Source: Bacteroidales bacterium (lineage in GTDB: Bacteria; Bacteroidota; Bacteroidia; Bacteroidales; F082). Taken from it: a DNA stretch of 64,000 nt. Shown here one piece after another: positions 18,887-28,354 of this stretch. Numbering within the stretch: position 1 is the first letter of the stretch; every line of letters begins with the position of its first letter. The stretch spans positions 62,001-126,000 of the forward strand of contig JAUXMV010000079.1 in NCBI GenBank assembly GCA_030683155.1. The letters run 5' to 3'. Both the position numbers and the translations under genes were made by a program. The notes under the pieces are model-generated. The model was not told the DNA's origin, searched no databases, and worked only from the letters and a program-made list of their open reading frames with translations.

Positions 18887-18918
18887 CGTTTTCAAAAAAG
18901 CCCTTTGCTCCGGGATAG

Positions 18919-20034
18919 TTACTTTGGGCTAATATTTTTCTGATTTTTAGCCACTCTTTTCAAAAAATGTTTTGAATCCCCCGGCTGGTTAAAACAAATT
19001 GTTTCGCCAATTGACGAGATAACCTGATTTAATGTAACGGTACTTAGCGAAGCATCTTTATCAAGATTAGGCTTGTTGTTGTAGAGCTGATAGTTTTTTC
19101 TGTTTGTTACAGGGGTAAGATTGGGCATTACAACATTGGCTCCGGCCAGAATTCCTTTTTGCCTCCCAAGCGGATCGAGGGTTTCAAGTGCTGTGGAAGC
19201 AGCAATGTTTATCAAAGGCATGTTAAGCCGCAACAACGCAATCATCAAAAGTCCTTTCATGAAGCGCTCTTCAGCTGGCCAAAGTTCATGTGCATAGGCA
19301 AAAAGCGGTGTTTCAGCATGCTCGATATACGGTCCCATCCCCACCATATCTATATCCAAAGAGCGGAAAAAGATCAAATCATCGGCAAGGTCTTCAAGCG
19401 TTTGTCCGGGGAGTCCAATCATCACGCCTGTACCAACCTGAAAGCCTGTTTTTTTTAAATTTTCCAGTGAATCAATCCGGTTTTCCCAGGCATGGTTTTT
19501 ATCATTTGGATGTATTTTATAATACAATTCCTTGTTGGTGGTTTCAATGCGCAAAAGATAGCGATCAGCACCAGCCTGCTTCCACCGGCGGTATACCTCT
19601 TCAGCTTGTTCACCACAACTGAGCGTGATGGTGAGCTCGCTGTTGGTTTGTTCATGAATTTTATTCAAAAGCCGTTCAATATGATCAGCAAAACCTTGTC
19701 CTGTCTGTTCTCCTGTTTGAATAACGAGTGAGCCAAAACCTTGTTTCCATGCAAAATCTGCGCAGCTTAAGACCTCTTCATCGCTAAGTGTATAACGTTC
19801 TACATTTTTATTGCCTGCCCTGATGCCGCAGTAATAGCAGTTTTTACTGCATATATTCGATAATTCAATGAGTCCTCTCAAATACACCTTTCGACCAACA
19901 GCTGACTCCTTCATTTGGAGTGCTTTATCGAGTATCAGTGCTGTTTCATCGTCAGATTTAACTGAAAGCAATTCAACAAGTTCATCCTTGCTATGGTGTT
20001 TTTTTTCTAAAAGCGCTGTAATCCGCAGGCTCAT
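18919..20034 (-). CDS. hydE: [FeFe]-hydrogenase H-cluster radical SAM maturase HydE
   Basis: A 371-residue radical SAM enzyme. The CxxxCxxC motif is Cys62, Cys66 and Cys69 in LSNICSKNCYYCGIR; it binds the [4Fe-4S] cluster that cleaves S-adenosylmethionine. Further family segments are GFGSLVIQTGEQT, YLLRIETTN and GVMIGLPGQT. In the pathway, HydE acts on the HydG-derived iron-cysteine-CO-CN complex towards the two-iron subcluster that HydF carries to HydA. The start overlaps the end of hydF by four bases (ATGA), so translation is coupled. It is the last gene of the hydrogenase cluster. Confidence 0.95.
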   Translation of the reverse strand: MSLRITALLEKKHHSKDELVELLSVKSDDETALILDKALQMKESAVGRKVYLRGLIELSNICSKNCYYCGIRAGNKNVERYTLSDEEVLSCADFAWKQGFGSLVIQTGEQTGQGFADHIERLLNKIHEQTNSELTITLSCGEQAEEVYRRWKQAGADRYLLRIETTNKELYYKIHPNDKNHAWENRIDSLENLKKTGFQVGTGVMIGLPGQTLEDLADDLIFFRSLDIDMVGMGPYIEHAETPLFAYAHELWPAEERFMKGLLMIALLRLNMPLINIAASTALETLDPLGRQKGILAGANVVMPNLTPVTNRKNYQLYNNKPNLDKDASLSTVTLNQVISSIGETICFNQPGDSKHFLKRVAKNQKNISPK

Positions 20035-21239
20035 GATTCGATGTTTAAAAACGGTTCCATAACTCGGTCGAAAATGCCATTCAGGTAGGCAATTGTCATT
20101 CCATAGTTGCTCACAGGAATATTGGCATCCACAGCAGGTTTAAGCCTGTTAAGAAGTTGTTTGCGTGTCACAACACAACCGCCGCATTGAACTACGAGCT
20201 TATATTGCTGTATATCAACTACTGTTGAAAGTCCGGCTACAATATCAAAACCGATGTTTTTCTGCGTGAACTCCCCTATCCATTTCGGAAGCTTGTGCCG
20301 TCCGATATCTTCGCAGCTTACCTGATGTGCGCAGGATTCAAGTATCAGAACCTTATCACCTTCCTGAAGTTTTGATAACATTGGTGTTCCTGCAATATAA
20401 TGATCAAAATCGCCCCTGAGCCGGGCAAAAACGATGCTAAAACTTGTAAGCGGGACGTCGGCCGGTACGATAGAATTTACAAAAGCAAAAGCCTGACTGT
20501 CGGTAACAACAAGCTGAGGGCGTGGCATGTTTTGTTCAAAATACTGCTTAAGGTGCGTTTCTTTTAAAACGACACAAATACAATCATTGTCGAGCACATC
20601 ACGAATGGCCATTACCTGCGGCAAAATCATGCGCCCGTCAGGTGCTTCTGAGTCAATCGGTGTGACGAGAAGTACGACACCATCGGGTTTCACAATACCT
20701 CCGAGAAGAGAAGGTTTTTGCCATGTAGTTTCAGGAATGGTGCGCTTCAATTCTTCGATCAGTTCGTTGAGCTGACCGCTGTGTGTAGTTGTAAAATCGA
20801 GCACCGTTGCTTTACTGAATTCACGGATTTTTTCGCGGGTGATAGGCTCAACAGGACTTACATCTGATTTATTGTGAACGATTACATAAGGTACGGCATA
20901 TTCGCGCAATTGCGTGATGAGTTCTTTTTCATAAAACCCAAACTCGTTGTTAGTAATAACAAGAATAGCGCAATCCATTGCCTTGAGTGCATCATAGGTT
21001 TTTTTCACCCTTTTTTCGCCCAGTTCACCTGTATCATCGATTCCGGCAGTATCAACAATAATGGCAGGACCGATTCCGAATATCTCGATGGATTTTTTTA
21101 CGGGATCGGTCGTAGTGCCGGGTTCTGGTGAAACTATCGCAACATCCTGATTCACCATAAGGTTTATGATTGAGCTTTTTCCGTTGTTACGTCTGCCAAA
21201 AATTCCAATATGTGGTTTTAAATCTCTTCCTTTTGCCAT
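20031..21239 (-). CDS. hydF: [FeFe]-hydrogenase H-cluster maturation GTPase HydF
   Basis: A 402-residue scaffold protein. The N-terminal GTPase domain has Walker A GRRNNGKSS (15-23), G3 VDTAGIDD and G4 HNKSD. A dimerisation domain follows. The C-terminal cluster domain has the cysteines CAH and CGGC that hold a [4Fe-4S] cluster. In many HydF proteins a His precedes CGGC; here it is Gln (VVQCGGC), a variant seen in part of the family. HydF assembles the two-iron subcluster with HydE and HydG and delivers it to HydA. Gap to hydG upstream is 85 bases. Confidence 0.96.
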   Translation of the reverse strand: MAKGRDLKPHIGIFGRRNNGKSSIINLMVNQDVAIVSPEPGTTTDPVKKSIEIFGIGPAIIVDTAGIDDTGELGEKRVKKTYDALKAMDCAILVITNNEFGFYEKELITQLREYAVPYVIVHNKSDVSPVEPITREKIREFSKATVLDFTTTHSGQLNELIEELKRTIPETTWQKPSLLGGIVKPDGVVLLVTPIDSEAPDGRMILPQVMAIRDVLDNDCICVVLKETHLKQYFEQNMPRPQLVVTDSQAFAFVNSIVPADVPLTSFSIVFARLRGDFDHYIAGTPMLSKLQEGDKVLILESCAHQVSCEDIGRHKLPKWIGEFTQKNIGFDIVAGLSTVVDIQQYKLVVQCGGCVVTRKQLLNRLKPAVDANIPVSNYGMTIAYLNGIFDRVMEPFLNIES

Positions 21240-21324
21240 GGTTTTTATTGTTTTTGTTTTTTCGCTGTTTCAGCAAGCTTAGATATTTCTGTTTTGTCCT
21301 TTAATATGCCGGGAAAGGTGAATA

Positions 21325-22752
21325 TTAGAAATACAAGTCTCTTTCTCCCTGTTTGATTCGACTGATGCGATCGCGTACCTGGATAACATAGCGGTCGTCT
21401 TCCATCTCGTTCAGACTCTTTTCGATAAGTGTCCAGCCTTTGGCAGCAGTGGTTTCAGTGGCGTAATCCTCGATATATTCAGCCAAGGTGAGCAATGCAT
21501 TGGGTGTACAGAATTTTTTAATAAATCCGGGCACACTGAATTCCATGAAATGCTGTCCAGTGCGGCCTTTTCTGTAGCAGGCTGTACAAAAAGATGGTAT
21601 ATAATCACTTTCAATGAGCTCATCAATCACCTCATTGAGGGTGCGGTCGTCATTGATTTTGAACTGCTCTTTTGTAAGGTTTTGATCTATTTCAGGATTT
21701 TCGGCATAGGCGCCAATTTCAAGTTTCGTTCCGGCATCAATTTGTGAACAGCCGAAAGCAAGCACTTCGCGGCGGATGTGATGTGGTTCACGCGCAGTAA
21801 GTATCAATCCGGTGTAGGGAACGGCAAGGCGCAAAATGGCAACCAAACGCGTGAATTCTTCATCGCTAACCTGATGCTTATTGTCAAGGTCGTATTCAAG
21901 TGCATCCTGAATTCTTGGAAATGAAATTGTGTGCGGACCAACATTGTAGCAAGCTTCAAGGTGATTCACATGCCTGAGCAGCGCAAGCACTTCAAACCGC
22001 CAGTCGTAAAGACCAAATAATGCACCAATGCCAACATCGTCAATTCCTGCTTCCATGGCCCTGTCAAGTGCGGTAAGCCTGTAGTTGTAGTCTGATTTTT
22101 TACCCGAAACATGGCAGACGGCATAGGTTTCGTGATGATAAGTCTCCTGAAAAACCTGATAAGTTCCGATACCGGATTCATGAATTATTTTGAAACCTTC
22201 TATGTCGAAAGGCGCTGCATTGATGTTAACTCTGCGGATTTCACCATGGTCTTTTTTTACTTTATACACTTCACGGACGGTGTCGGCAATAAATTCAGCG
22301 TTATAGGTACGGTGTTCGCCAAAAACCAGAATAAGACGTTTCTGGCCATGCTCTTCCAGTGCCTTTACGTTTTCAATAAGCTCTTCTTTGGTAAGGGTTT
22401 TGCGGATTGCATCCTTGTTGGAAGCCTTAAAACCACAGTAACGACAATTGTTTGAGCAATAATTTCCTACATAAAGCGGTGCAAAAAGCACTATTCTTTT
22501 TCCGTAGACTTTTTCTTTGAGTTCGCGGGCTCCCTGCTTGATGAGCTCAATCATTTCCGGCTCACAGGCCTGAAGCAAAACAGCAGTTTCAGCCATGTTG
22601 AGCCTGTTTTTGTTCAAAGATTTCTGTACGATTGCTTCAACAAGCTCAGCTGTTGGCTTTGCCTGATTGATAAAATCCCATATTTCGTCGTCGTCGATAA
22701 AGGGCTGCATTGAAACATCAGGCAGCTTATATTTTTCAGGAGTGAATTTCAT
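21325..22752 (-). CDS. hydG: [FeFe]-hydrogenase H-cluster radical SAM maturase HydG
   Basis: A 475-residue tyrosine lyase of the ThiH type. The radical SAM cluster is held by Cys99, Cys103 and Cys106 in NYCSNNCRYCGF. The C-terminal auxiliary cluster motif is CTACYRKGRTGQHFM (Cys389, Cys392), with a further Cys in KKFCTPN about 20 residues on. HydG splits tyrosine into p-cresol, CO and cyanide and builds the Fe(CO)2(CN) unit used for the H-cluster. It is on the same strand as the signalling genes upstream (137-base gap) and hydF downstream, so it may be part of one long transcript. Confidence 0.97.
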   Translation of the reverse strand: MKFTPEKYKLPDVSMQPFIDDDEIWDFINQAKPTAELVEAIVQKSLNKNRLNMAETAVLLQACEPEMIELIKQGARELKEKVYGKRIVLFAPLYVGNYCSNNCRYCGFKASNKDAIRKTLTKEELIENVKALEEHGQKRLILVFGEHRTYNAEFIADTVREVYKVKKDHGEIRRVNINAAPFDIEGFKIIHESGIGTYQVFQETYHHETYAVCHVSGKKSDYNYRLTALDRAMEAGIDDVGIGALFGLYDWRFEVLALLRHVNHLEACYNVGPHTISFPRIQDALEYDLDNKHQVSDEEFTRLVAILRLAVPYTGLILTAREPHHIRREVLAFGCSQIDAGTKLEIGAYAENPEIDQNLTKEQFKINDDRTLNEVIDELIESDYIPSFCTACYRKGRTGQHFMEFSVPGFIKKFCTPNALLTLAEYIEDYATETTAAKGWTLIEKSLNEMEDDRYVIQVRDRISRIKQGERDLYF

Positions 22753-22889
22753 TTTTTATGATGCTTTATTTATGCATTGATGACGGATTCAGGTTCTTCA
22801 TTACCTGTTTAAATTTTGTTTTTTAGTCAGACCCTGCAATTGTATTCAACTTTAGGTTGCCGGTTAGTTTCTTGTTTGAAATGAAAGTG

Positions 22890-24011
22890 TTATTGACGCG
22901 GCAAAGATACTGTGAAAGTTGTTCCTTCGTCAACAATGCTTTCAACACTGATGGTGCCATTGTATTGTTCCACCATTTTTTTTGCAATCGAAAGGCCAAG
23001 TCCGCTGCCTGTAATGGCTTTGGTCTTGCTGTTTTTGATACGCACAAAATCTTCAAATATTTTGGTAACATCTTCGCTGTTCATGCCAATTCCAGTATCT
23101 TTAACAACAACACAAAGGCTTTGTTTTTTATCTTCAATCAAAATATCAACTTTGCCATTGTCTTTGTTGTATTTCACAGCGTTTGAAACGAGATTGTTAA
23201 AAATTATCTCCATTTCATCGGCATCGGCTAAAACGTAGGTATTTCCAATGACTTTAAGTGTCATTTTCACATTTTTCTGAATAGAATAGGGTTCCATGGT
23301 ATCCATCGATGTTCGTGATATGGCAGCCAGGTCAATTTCACGCATTTTGCGTTCCTTTTTTCCTGATTCCATTTTGGTGAGATCGAGTAAATCCATGATG
23401 AGGTTGCGCATTCCTTTGAGCCTTGAAAGTGAACGGTCGATCATTTTCTCATAGTCCTCAATTTTGTCGCCCATTTGTTTCTCCTGCATCATTTTCAAAT
23501 AGCCTTCAATAGCATTGATCGGCGATTTGAGTTCGTGTGACAAGACGGACAGAAATTGAAAGCGGATTTGCTTCCCCTCTTTTTGCATTTTGAGGGTCAT
23601 TCGCTTCAGAAAAAGGTGTTTGGCTACATTTTCTATTGTTGCTCTGAGTTCTTGCGGCGTGAAAGGCTTAGGCATAAAATTATATGCGCCGTTTTTAGTT
23701 GCTTTTATGGCCAAATCAAGTGAAGCATAAGAAGTAATCATCATAACGGCCACATCAAACTGCTGTTTGTTGATATATTCTAGTACCTCAATCCCGTCCA
23801 TACCGGGAAGTTTGTTGTCGAGCAAAACTACATCAACATGCTGCTTATTGAGTATCTCGACCGCTTCTTCCCCGGTGCCTGCTTCGATGAGATTGAAGTC
23901 GAAGTCTTCGTCCATAAAGGGATAGCCAACAGTGTAGTTTCCCAGGATGCGTGTAATGCCTGAGCGAATGCCAGGTTCGTCATCCACAACAAGAACATGA
24001 AGTGTTGCCAT
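22890..24011 (-). CDS. Receiver-histidine kinase hybrid protein
   Basis: A 373-residue cytosolic signalling protein. Residues 5-125 form a receiver domain with acidic pocket Asp10/Asp11, phospho-acceptor Asp65 (VVLLDNKLPG) and Lys115. Residues ~150-215 form a HisKA dimerisation domain with His159 in LSVLSHELKSP. The C-terminal HATPase domain shows DTGIGM and GSGLGLSIAKKMVEQ. It has no membrane segment and no input domain other than the receiver, so it most likely relays phosphate from an upstream kinase, such as the H-cluster kinase of the same cluster, to another regulator. It lies between the small receiver gene and hydG. Confidence 0.9.
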   Translation of the reverse strand: MATLHVLVVDDEPGIRSGITRILGNYTVGYPFMDEDFDFNLIEAGTGEEAVEILNKQHVDVVLLDNKLPGMDGIEVLEYINKQQFDVAVMMITSYASLDLAIKATKNGAYNFMPKPFTPQELRATIENVAKHLFLKRMTLKMQKEGKQIRFQFLSVLSHELKSPINAIEGYLKMMQEKQMGDKIEDYEKMIDRSLSRLKGMRNLIMDLLDLTKMESGKKERKMREIDLAAISRTSMDTMEPYSIQKNVKMTLKVIGNTYVLADADEMEIIFNNLVSNAVKYNKDNGKVDILIEDKKQSLCVVVKDTGIGMNSEDVTKIFEDFVRIKNSKTKAITGSGLGLSIAKKMVEQYNGTISVESIVDEGTTFTVSLPRQ

Positions 24012-24065
24012 TATTTCCGTTTTTAGTTTAAATATTTTTACTCATTGTTTGTCAGCAAAATGATG

Positions 24066-24114
24066 TACACCAACAGAAATCACCATTTCTATACTGGCAA
24101 AATCTGTTGGTGTA
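24066..24114. repeat. Perfect 12-bp inverted repeat with an overlapping inner hairpin
   Basis: TACACCAACAGA (24066-24077) is the exact reverse complement of TCTGTTGGTGTA (24103-24114), with a 25-base loop. A second perfect hairpin AGAAAT-CACC-ATTTCT (24075-24090) shares three bases with the left arm, so the two folds exclude each other. It sits in the 121-base gap between two signalling genes of the hydrogenase cluster. No T tract follows on the minus strand, so it is not a standard terminator; attenuator, processing site or protein-binding operator are possible. Confidence 0.6.
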
Positions 24115-24132
24115 AACGGCTGGAAAAGTGTC

Positions 24133-24528
24133 TTACAATTTCAACAATTTGTTGATCTCGCGATGTAACTGATCACTCCGGATACCTTTTTCAAGGTAAA
24201 GGTCAGCTTTTATCCAGTTCTTATTATTTTCGTTGTACAGGTCGAAATTGAACCCTGTTTCTGCAGTTGCAGCTGATGCCATGATGATAGGCATGTCGGG
24301 GTATTTGCGTTTTGCTTTGTAAGCCAGAATGAAACCACTGTCTTCCTGTTCCATCATCAGGTCAAAGATGGCCAGGTCAGGTTTTATGGTTTCAAGTACT
24401 TTCTCAGCTTCGGCCTGACCTTCAGCAGTTTTAACGCGGAAACCAAGATTTTTGACCATCAATTCCATTTGAAATAAATAGTCTGCATCATCATCGACAA
24501 TTAAAATCAATTTAAGCTCGTTGCTCAT
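24133..24528 (-). CDS. Single-domain response regulator (receiver only)
   Basis: A 131-residue receiver domain with no output domain. The acidic pocket is VDDDAD (Asp12-14), the phospho-acceptor is Asp56 in LAIFDLMME. The region between beta4 and beta5 is atypical (SAATAETGFNFDLYNENNKNWIKADLYLEKG), with an insertion before the conserved Lys. Stand-alone receivers usually act by protein contact or as phosphate relays. Its gene starts 32 bases after the H-cluster kinase, the best candidate for its phosphodonor. Confidence 0.88.
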   Translation of the reverse strand: MSNELKLILIVDDDADYLFQMELMVKNLGFRVKTAEGQAEAEKVLETIKPDLAIFDLMMEQEDSGFILAYKAKRKYPDMPIIMASAATAETGFNFDLYNENNKNWIKADLYLEKGIRSDQLHREINKLLKL

Positions 24529-24560
24529 TTTATTAGAAATTTTATCTGATTAATAATAAT

Positions 24561-26546
24561 TTATGCTGGGTTTCGTGGTAGAGTAATGATGAAAGTGGTG
24601 CCTGTAGGCCCATTTTCAGGTATGCTGTTGGAAACAATATTTATTTTTCCCTGATGCATTTTCACAATACCATAGCAAAGTGGTAAACCCAAACCTGTTC
24701 CTTTGCCCAATTCCTTTGTTGTAAAAAACGGAGTAAAAATTTTCTCCATATTTTCTTCTGAAATACCCGTTCCGTTATCTTTTATGTGAATTTCAACTTC
24801 ATCACGTTTTTCTTTCAGTTCGATAGTCAGCACTCCCCCACCGGGCATGGCCTCAACAGCATTTTTTTCAAGATTAGTCAATACCTGCATCATCTGATCG
24901 GAATCAATATATACAAATGGATCGTTCATCTCTATTTTCATTTCGACAGTAATGTTTTCGGGCAAAACAACCGATTGAATGCTTCGTGTGGCAAACTTTT
25001 CGAGATGCGTTTCGACATGACGAACCTGATTTTTTCTTGCAAAATTAAGCAGTCCACCAACAATTTTCCTGCATCTGTCGGCTTGTTCCACAATAAGCTC
25101 CAGATCACCACGAGCTGTAGTGTCCTTTGTTTCGTCGAGCAAAAGATTGCTATACATAGTAATTACACCAAGCGGATTGTTTAGTTCGTGGGCGATACCA
25201 GCCGAAAGCTGACCCATATGTGCAAGCTTTTCCGACTGCTTCAATGCTTCACGCGCACTTGCCAGTTCCAAATTAGACAGGTTGAGCTTTTCTACCGATT
25301 GATGCAGTTTTTCAATGGCAAATGGAAGACACATTTCGTTTTCTGCCAACCCTTGCACAATGGCAATAGCGTGCTCAATGCATGTGTCGTAGCCACACGC
25401 ACCGCAGTCCAGATAGTCTGATGCATCATTTTTACCCATACTGAAAAGCACTTCTGCAATTCTTTCAGAAGATGGTTTCTGCAGCCTTCTATCCATTGGA
25501 GAAAAGCTATTGCTCAGGTCAATTGCTTGCGCTTCGGCCATGTCATTTTGCCATTGCTCTGCATCGAGATTTTCCATCTTTTGTGCAACATACTTCGAAA
25601 TACAGGAACGGCGCTCGTATTTATTTCCGTTTTTTGACATCCCAGGTCCCATGATACACCCTTCGCAGCAAAGCAGTTCAAGGTGTCGGACCTGCAGTTT
25701 TCCCAAAGCAAATTCTGTGATAGCATCTTTGAAGTTTACCCTTCCTTCGGCCACAATTACATCGCCTTTGGTGAGATCGTGTTCCACATCCATATTTTGC
25801 AGCAAGCCATGACTGATAGGAAAAACTGAACCTCTTCCGGCATGCGGAGGGTCGAATTCACGTGGTTCAACCTTCTCCCGCCGAATTCCTTTTTGCTCAA
25901 AAAGTCCTCTCAGTTCACTGAATGTAATGGCATAATGAACATCGTCTGATTCTGCTTTTTTCGCAATACAAGGGCCAACAAAAACGATCTGAAGATCATC
26001 ACCATGTTTTTGCTTCAAAAAACGTGAAACAGCGACCATGGGCGAAACAACCGGCGCAAGATTGGAAACCAACTCGGGCTGGTAGTGCTCAATATAAAAA
26101 ACAATGGCCGGACAATCGGAAGTAATAATACCCTTATCTTCGTTTTTTTCATAAAGTTCACGATACGCCACTGCTGCCATGTCAGCCCCAAATCCAACCT
26201 CAGTTACAAGATCAAAACCGAGTGTTTTAACCATACTAACCAAAATTCTGTAATCCTCGATCTCTGTAAATTCGGCCGGAAAACTTGGTGCCAGACATGC
26301 CGCAGTGCGTTTGCCGCTTTGGAGTAACTCCAAAACTTCATCACTTTGTTTCAAATATACTTTAGCTTCCTGACGACATACCCTCACACAATTGCCACAT
26401 CCAATGCAACGTTCGCTGATAACCTCAGCCTGTCCGTTAACCATTTTGATTGCTTTCACCGGACATTCGCGCACACAGGTAAAGCATACCCTGCAAAGGT
26501 CTTTTACCGTAAAAACAAGCTGTTTATGTTTAGTATTATGTGCCAT
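24561..26546 (-). CDS. Hydrogenase-like H-cluster sensor histidine kinase
   Basis: A 661-residue soluble fusion. Residues 15-60 hold two [4Fe-4S] ferredoxin motifs (Cys18/21/24/28 and Cys47/50/53/57). Residues ~75-320 form an [FeFe]-hydrogenase H-cluster domain: TSDCP with Cys145, VGPCIAKK with Cys193, and LLCCEGC with Cys293 and Cys297. These four align with the H-cluster ligands of catalytic enzymes. Asp144 replaces the proton-relay cysteine, and Gly191 replaces the Met before PC. Residues 381-406 are a further CxxCx4C...C iron-sulfur motif. Residues ~440-660 form a histidine kinase: His453 in [11 protein letters not shown], then DNGTGI and [13 protein letters not shown]. It resembles sensory group C [FeFe]-hydrogenases. 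Sensing H2 or redox state and phosphorylating the neighbouring receivers is inferred. It lies between hydA and the receiver gene. Confidence 0.88.
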   Translation of the reverse strand: MAHNTKHKQLVFTVKDLCRVCFTCVRECPVKAIKMVNGQAEVISERCIGCGNCVRVCRQEAKVYLKQSDEVLELLQSGKRTAACLAPSFPAEFTEIEDYRILVSMVKTLGFDLVTEVGFGADMAAVAYRELYEKNEDKGIITSDCPAIVFYIEHYQPELVSNLAPVVSPMVAVSRFLKQKHGDDLQIVFVGPCIAKKAESDDVHYAITFSELRGLFEQKGIRREKVEPREFDPPHAGRGSVFPISHGLLQNMDVEHDLTKGDVIVAEGRVNFKDAITEFALGKLQVRHLELLCCEGCIMGPGMSKNGNKYERRSCISKYVAQKMENLDAEQWQNDMAEAQAIDLSNSFSPMDRRLQKPSSERIAEVLFSMGKNDASDYLDCGACGYDTCIEHAIAIVQGLAENEMCLPFAIEKLHQSVEKLNLSNLELASAREALKQSEKLAHMGQLSAGIAHELNNPLGVITMYSNLLLDETKDTTARGDLELIVEQADRCRKIVGGLLNFARKNQVRHVETHLEKFATRSIQSVVLPENITVEMKIEMNDPFVYIDSDQMMQVLTNLEKNAVEAMPGGGVLTIELKEKRDEVEIHIKDNGTGISEENMEKIFTPFFTTKELGKGTGLGLPLCYGIVKMHQGKINIVSNSIPENGPTGTTFIITLPRNPA

Positions 26547-26598
26547 TTCAGGAATATACGGGCGAGAAGAAGTGTTTACAACTTTTCGCCCTTGTTAA

Positions 26599-28320
26599 CT
26601 AATTCACTTCTCTTTTTTGATAGTGCGTATGGAGCAAATGATGACTCTTATGTCCCAGTGGCTTACCAAGGAATTTATCGTACAATTCAACGATATAAGG
26701 GTTTTTATGCGATGCTTTGATTGCATCTTTTTCATCAATATCGTAAAGTGTTGCCATACGCGCTTTCACAGCTTCTTCATCTGTTCCTATTGGCTGACCG
26801 CCACCATTGATACAACCTCCGGGGCAAGCCATCACCTCAATAAAATGAATGTCGTCGCGTCCGTTTCTCACTTCTTCAAGCAGTTCGGCAGCATTCTTTA
26901 ATCCGCTAACTACAGCAACACCAACATTCAGATCACCGATCTGAATATGTGCTTCTTTGCGTCCCTGTAATCCACGAAGGGCTTTAACCTGAAACTTAAC
27001 CATTTCCTTTCCAGTAATCAAATAATGTGCAGTGCGTATCGCCGCTTCCATCACACCGCCCGAGGATCCAAATATTTTGCCTGCAGAAGAGCGCGTTCCC
27101 AGCGGAGAATCAGCAAGTTCAGGTTCCATCTTGTGAATATCTATACCATACATGCGAATCAAACGTGCCAGCTCGCGGGTTGTGAGAACCGCGTCAACAT
27201 CCGAAATACCGTTTTGGGTCATCTCCTCACGTTGCTGCTCGAATTTTTTGGCCGTACAAGGCATCACCGAAACAGAATAAATATTTTCAGGCGCGATGCC
27301 TTCTGATTCAGCAAAGTAGCTTTTTATTATGGCACCCATCATCTGCTGTGGCGATTTGCATGAAGATAGGTTGGGGAGAATATCATGTCCAAACTCTTCG
27401 GCATATTTAACCCATCCCGGACAGCAGCTGGTAATCATTGGAAGAACACCACCGTTTGTGACGCGATGCACCAATTCTGAAGCCTCTTCCATGATCGTGA
27501 GGTCTGCCGAAAATGAAGTGTCGAACACAAAATTGAATCCAATTCTGCGCAAAGCAGCATTCATCAACCCGATAATATTTTGTCCGGGCTTAAAACCAAA
27601 CTCTTCTGCCAATGAAACCGAAATAGATGGTGCATACTGCACTACAACAACTTTATCCGGATTGCTCAGGTTATTTTTAATCTCATTGATATGTGGCTTT
27701 TCTTTTAAAGCACCTGTTGGACAGACCATGATACATTGTCCGCAATTTACACAGCTGGAGAGGTTTAGGCCATGATTAAAAGATGTGTCGATGAAAGTTT
27801 TGCTTCCACGGCCAACAAATTCAATGGCTGTAACACCTTCTATCTCTTCGCAAACCCTTACACAGCGGCCGCAAAGGATACACTTGGCCGGATCGCGGAC
27901 GATACTTGTACTTGATACGTCAAGTTTATAGTTATTCTTGTTTCCGCTTATCCGGCGCTCGCGTACATTGAGATCTTCCGAAAGTTTCTGAAGTTCGCAA
28001 CTACCGTTTCTTTCGCAGTACAGACAGTCGTCCGGGTGATTAGAAAGCAGCAGTTCTACAATTGTTTTCCTTGATTCGATAACACGCATGGAGTGTGTCA
28101 TGATTTTCATGCCATCCAAAACAGGCTCGGAGCAAGCCGTAACAAGATTGCGCCGGCCTTCAACTTCCACCACACACATGCGACAAGATCCTGTTGGAAA
28201 AAGCCCCTTCATATAACATAGTGTAGGAACTTTCATCCCGTTGCGACTCAGCACATCAAGAATAGTTTCGCCCTGACTGGCCTGTAATGTGTTATTATTA
28301 ACTTCTATCGTGAGGTTCAT
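26599..28320 (-). CDS. hydA: [FeFe]-hydrogenase catalytic subunit HydA (NADH-linked, trimeric type)
   Basis: A 573-residue enzyme with the order of a trimeric/HndD-type catalytic subunit. N-terminal [2Fe-2S] domain (Cys35, Cys46, Cys49, Cys63). HC3-type [4Fe-4S] site (His95, Cys99, Cys102, Cys108). Two [4Fe-4S] ferredoxin motifs (147-157 and 190-200). H-cluster domain with TSCCPGW (Cys299, Cys300), VMPCTAKKFE (Cys355) and EVMACPGGC (Cys499, Cys503), all canonical. A small-subunit domain closes the C-terminus. It reduces protons to H2, or oxidises H2, with electrons from NADH and ferredoxin via HydB/HydC. Gap to hydB is 34 bases. Cytosolic; no Tat signal. Confidence 0.97.
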   Translation of the reverse strand: MNLTIEVNNNTLQASQGETILDVLSRNGMKVPTLCYMKGLFPTGSCRMCVVEVEGRRNLVTACSEPVLDGMKIMTHSMRVIESRKTIVELLLSNHPDDCLYCERNGSCELQKLSEDLNVRERRISGNKNNYKLDVSSTSIVRDPAKCILCGRCVRVCEEIEGVTAIEFVGRGSKTFIDTSFNHGLNLSSCVNCGQCIMVCPTGALKEKPHINEIKNNLSNPDKVVVVQYAPSISVSLAEEFGFKPGQNIIGLMNAALRRIGFNFVFDTSFSADLTIMEEASELVHRVTNGGVLPMITSCCPGWVKYAEEFGHDILPNLSSCKSPQQMMGAIIKSYFAESEGIAPENIYSVSVMPCTAKKFEQQREEMTQNGISDVDAVLTTRELARLIRMYGIDIHKMEPELADSPLGTRSSAGKIFGSSGGVMEAAIRTAHYLITGKEMVKFQVKALRGLQGRKEAHIQIGDLNVGVAVVSGLKNAAELLEEVRNGRDDIHFIEVMACPGGCINGGGQPIGTDEEAVKARMATLYDIDEKDAIKASHKNPYIVELYDKFLGKPLGHKSHHLLHTHYQKREVN

Positions 28321-28354
28321 GTTTCTCGTAGTTTTAAGTTTTTTAAGCGTAGTT

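Noticed and set aside
24561-26546. The H-cluster kinase as a mis-assembled hydA copy
   Set aside because: Its hydrogenase domain differs in sequence over the whole length, with an Asp at the relay position, and continues in frame into a kinase.
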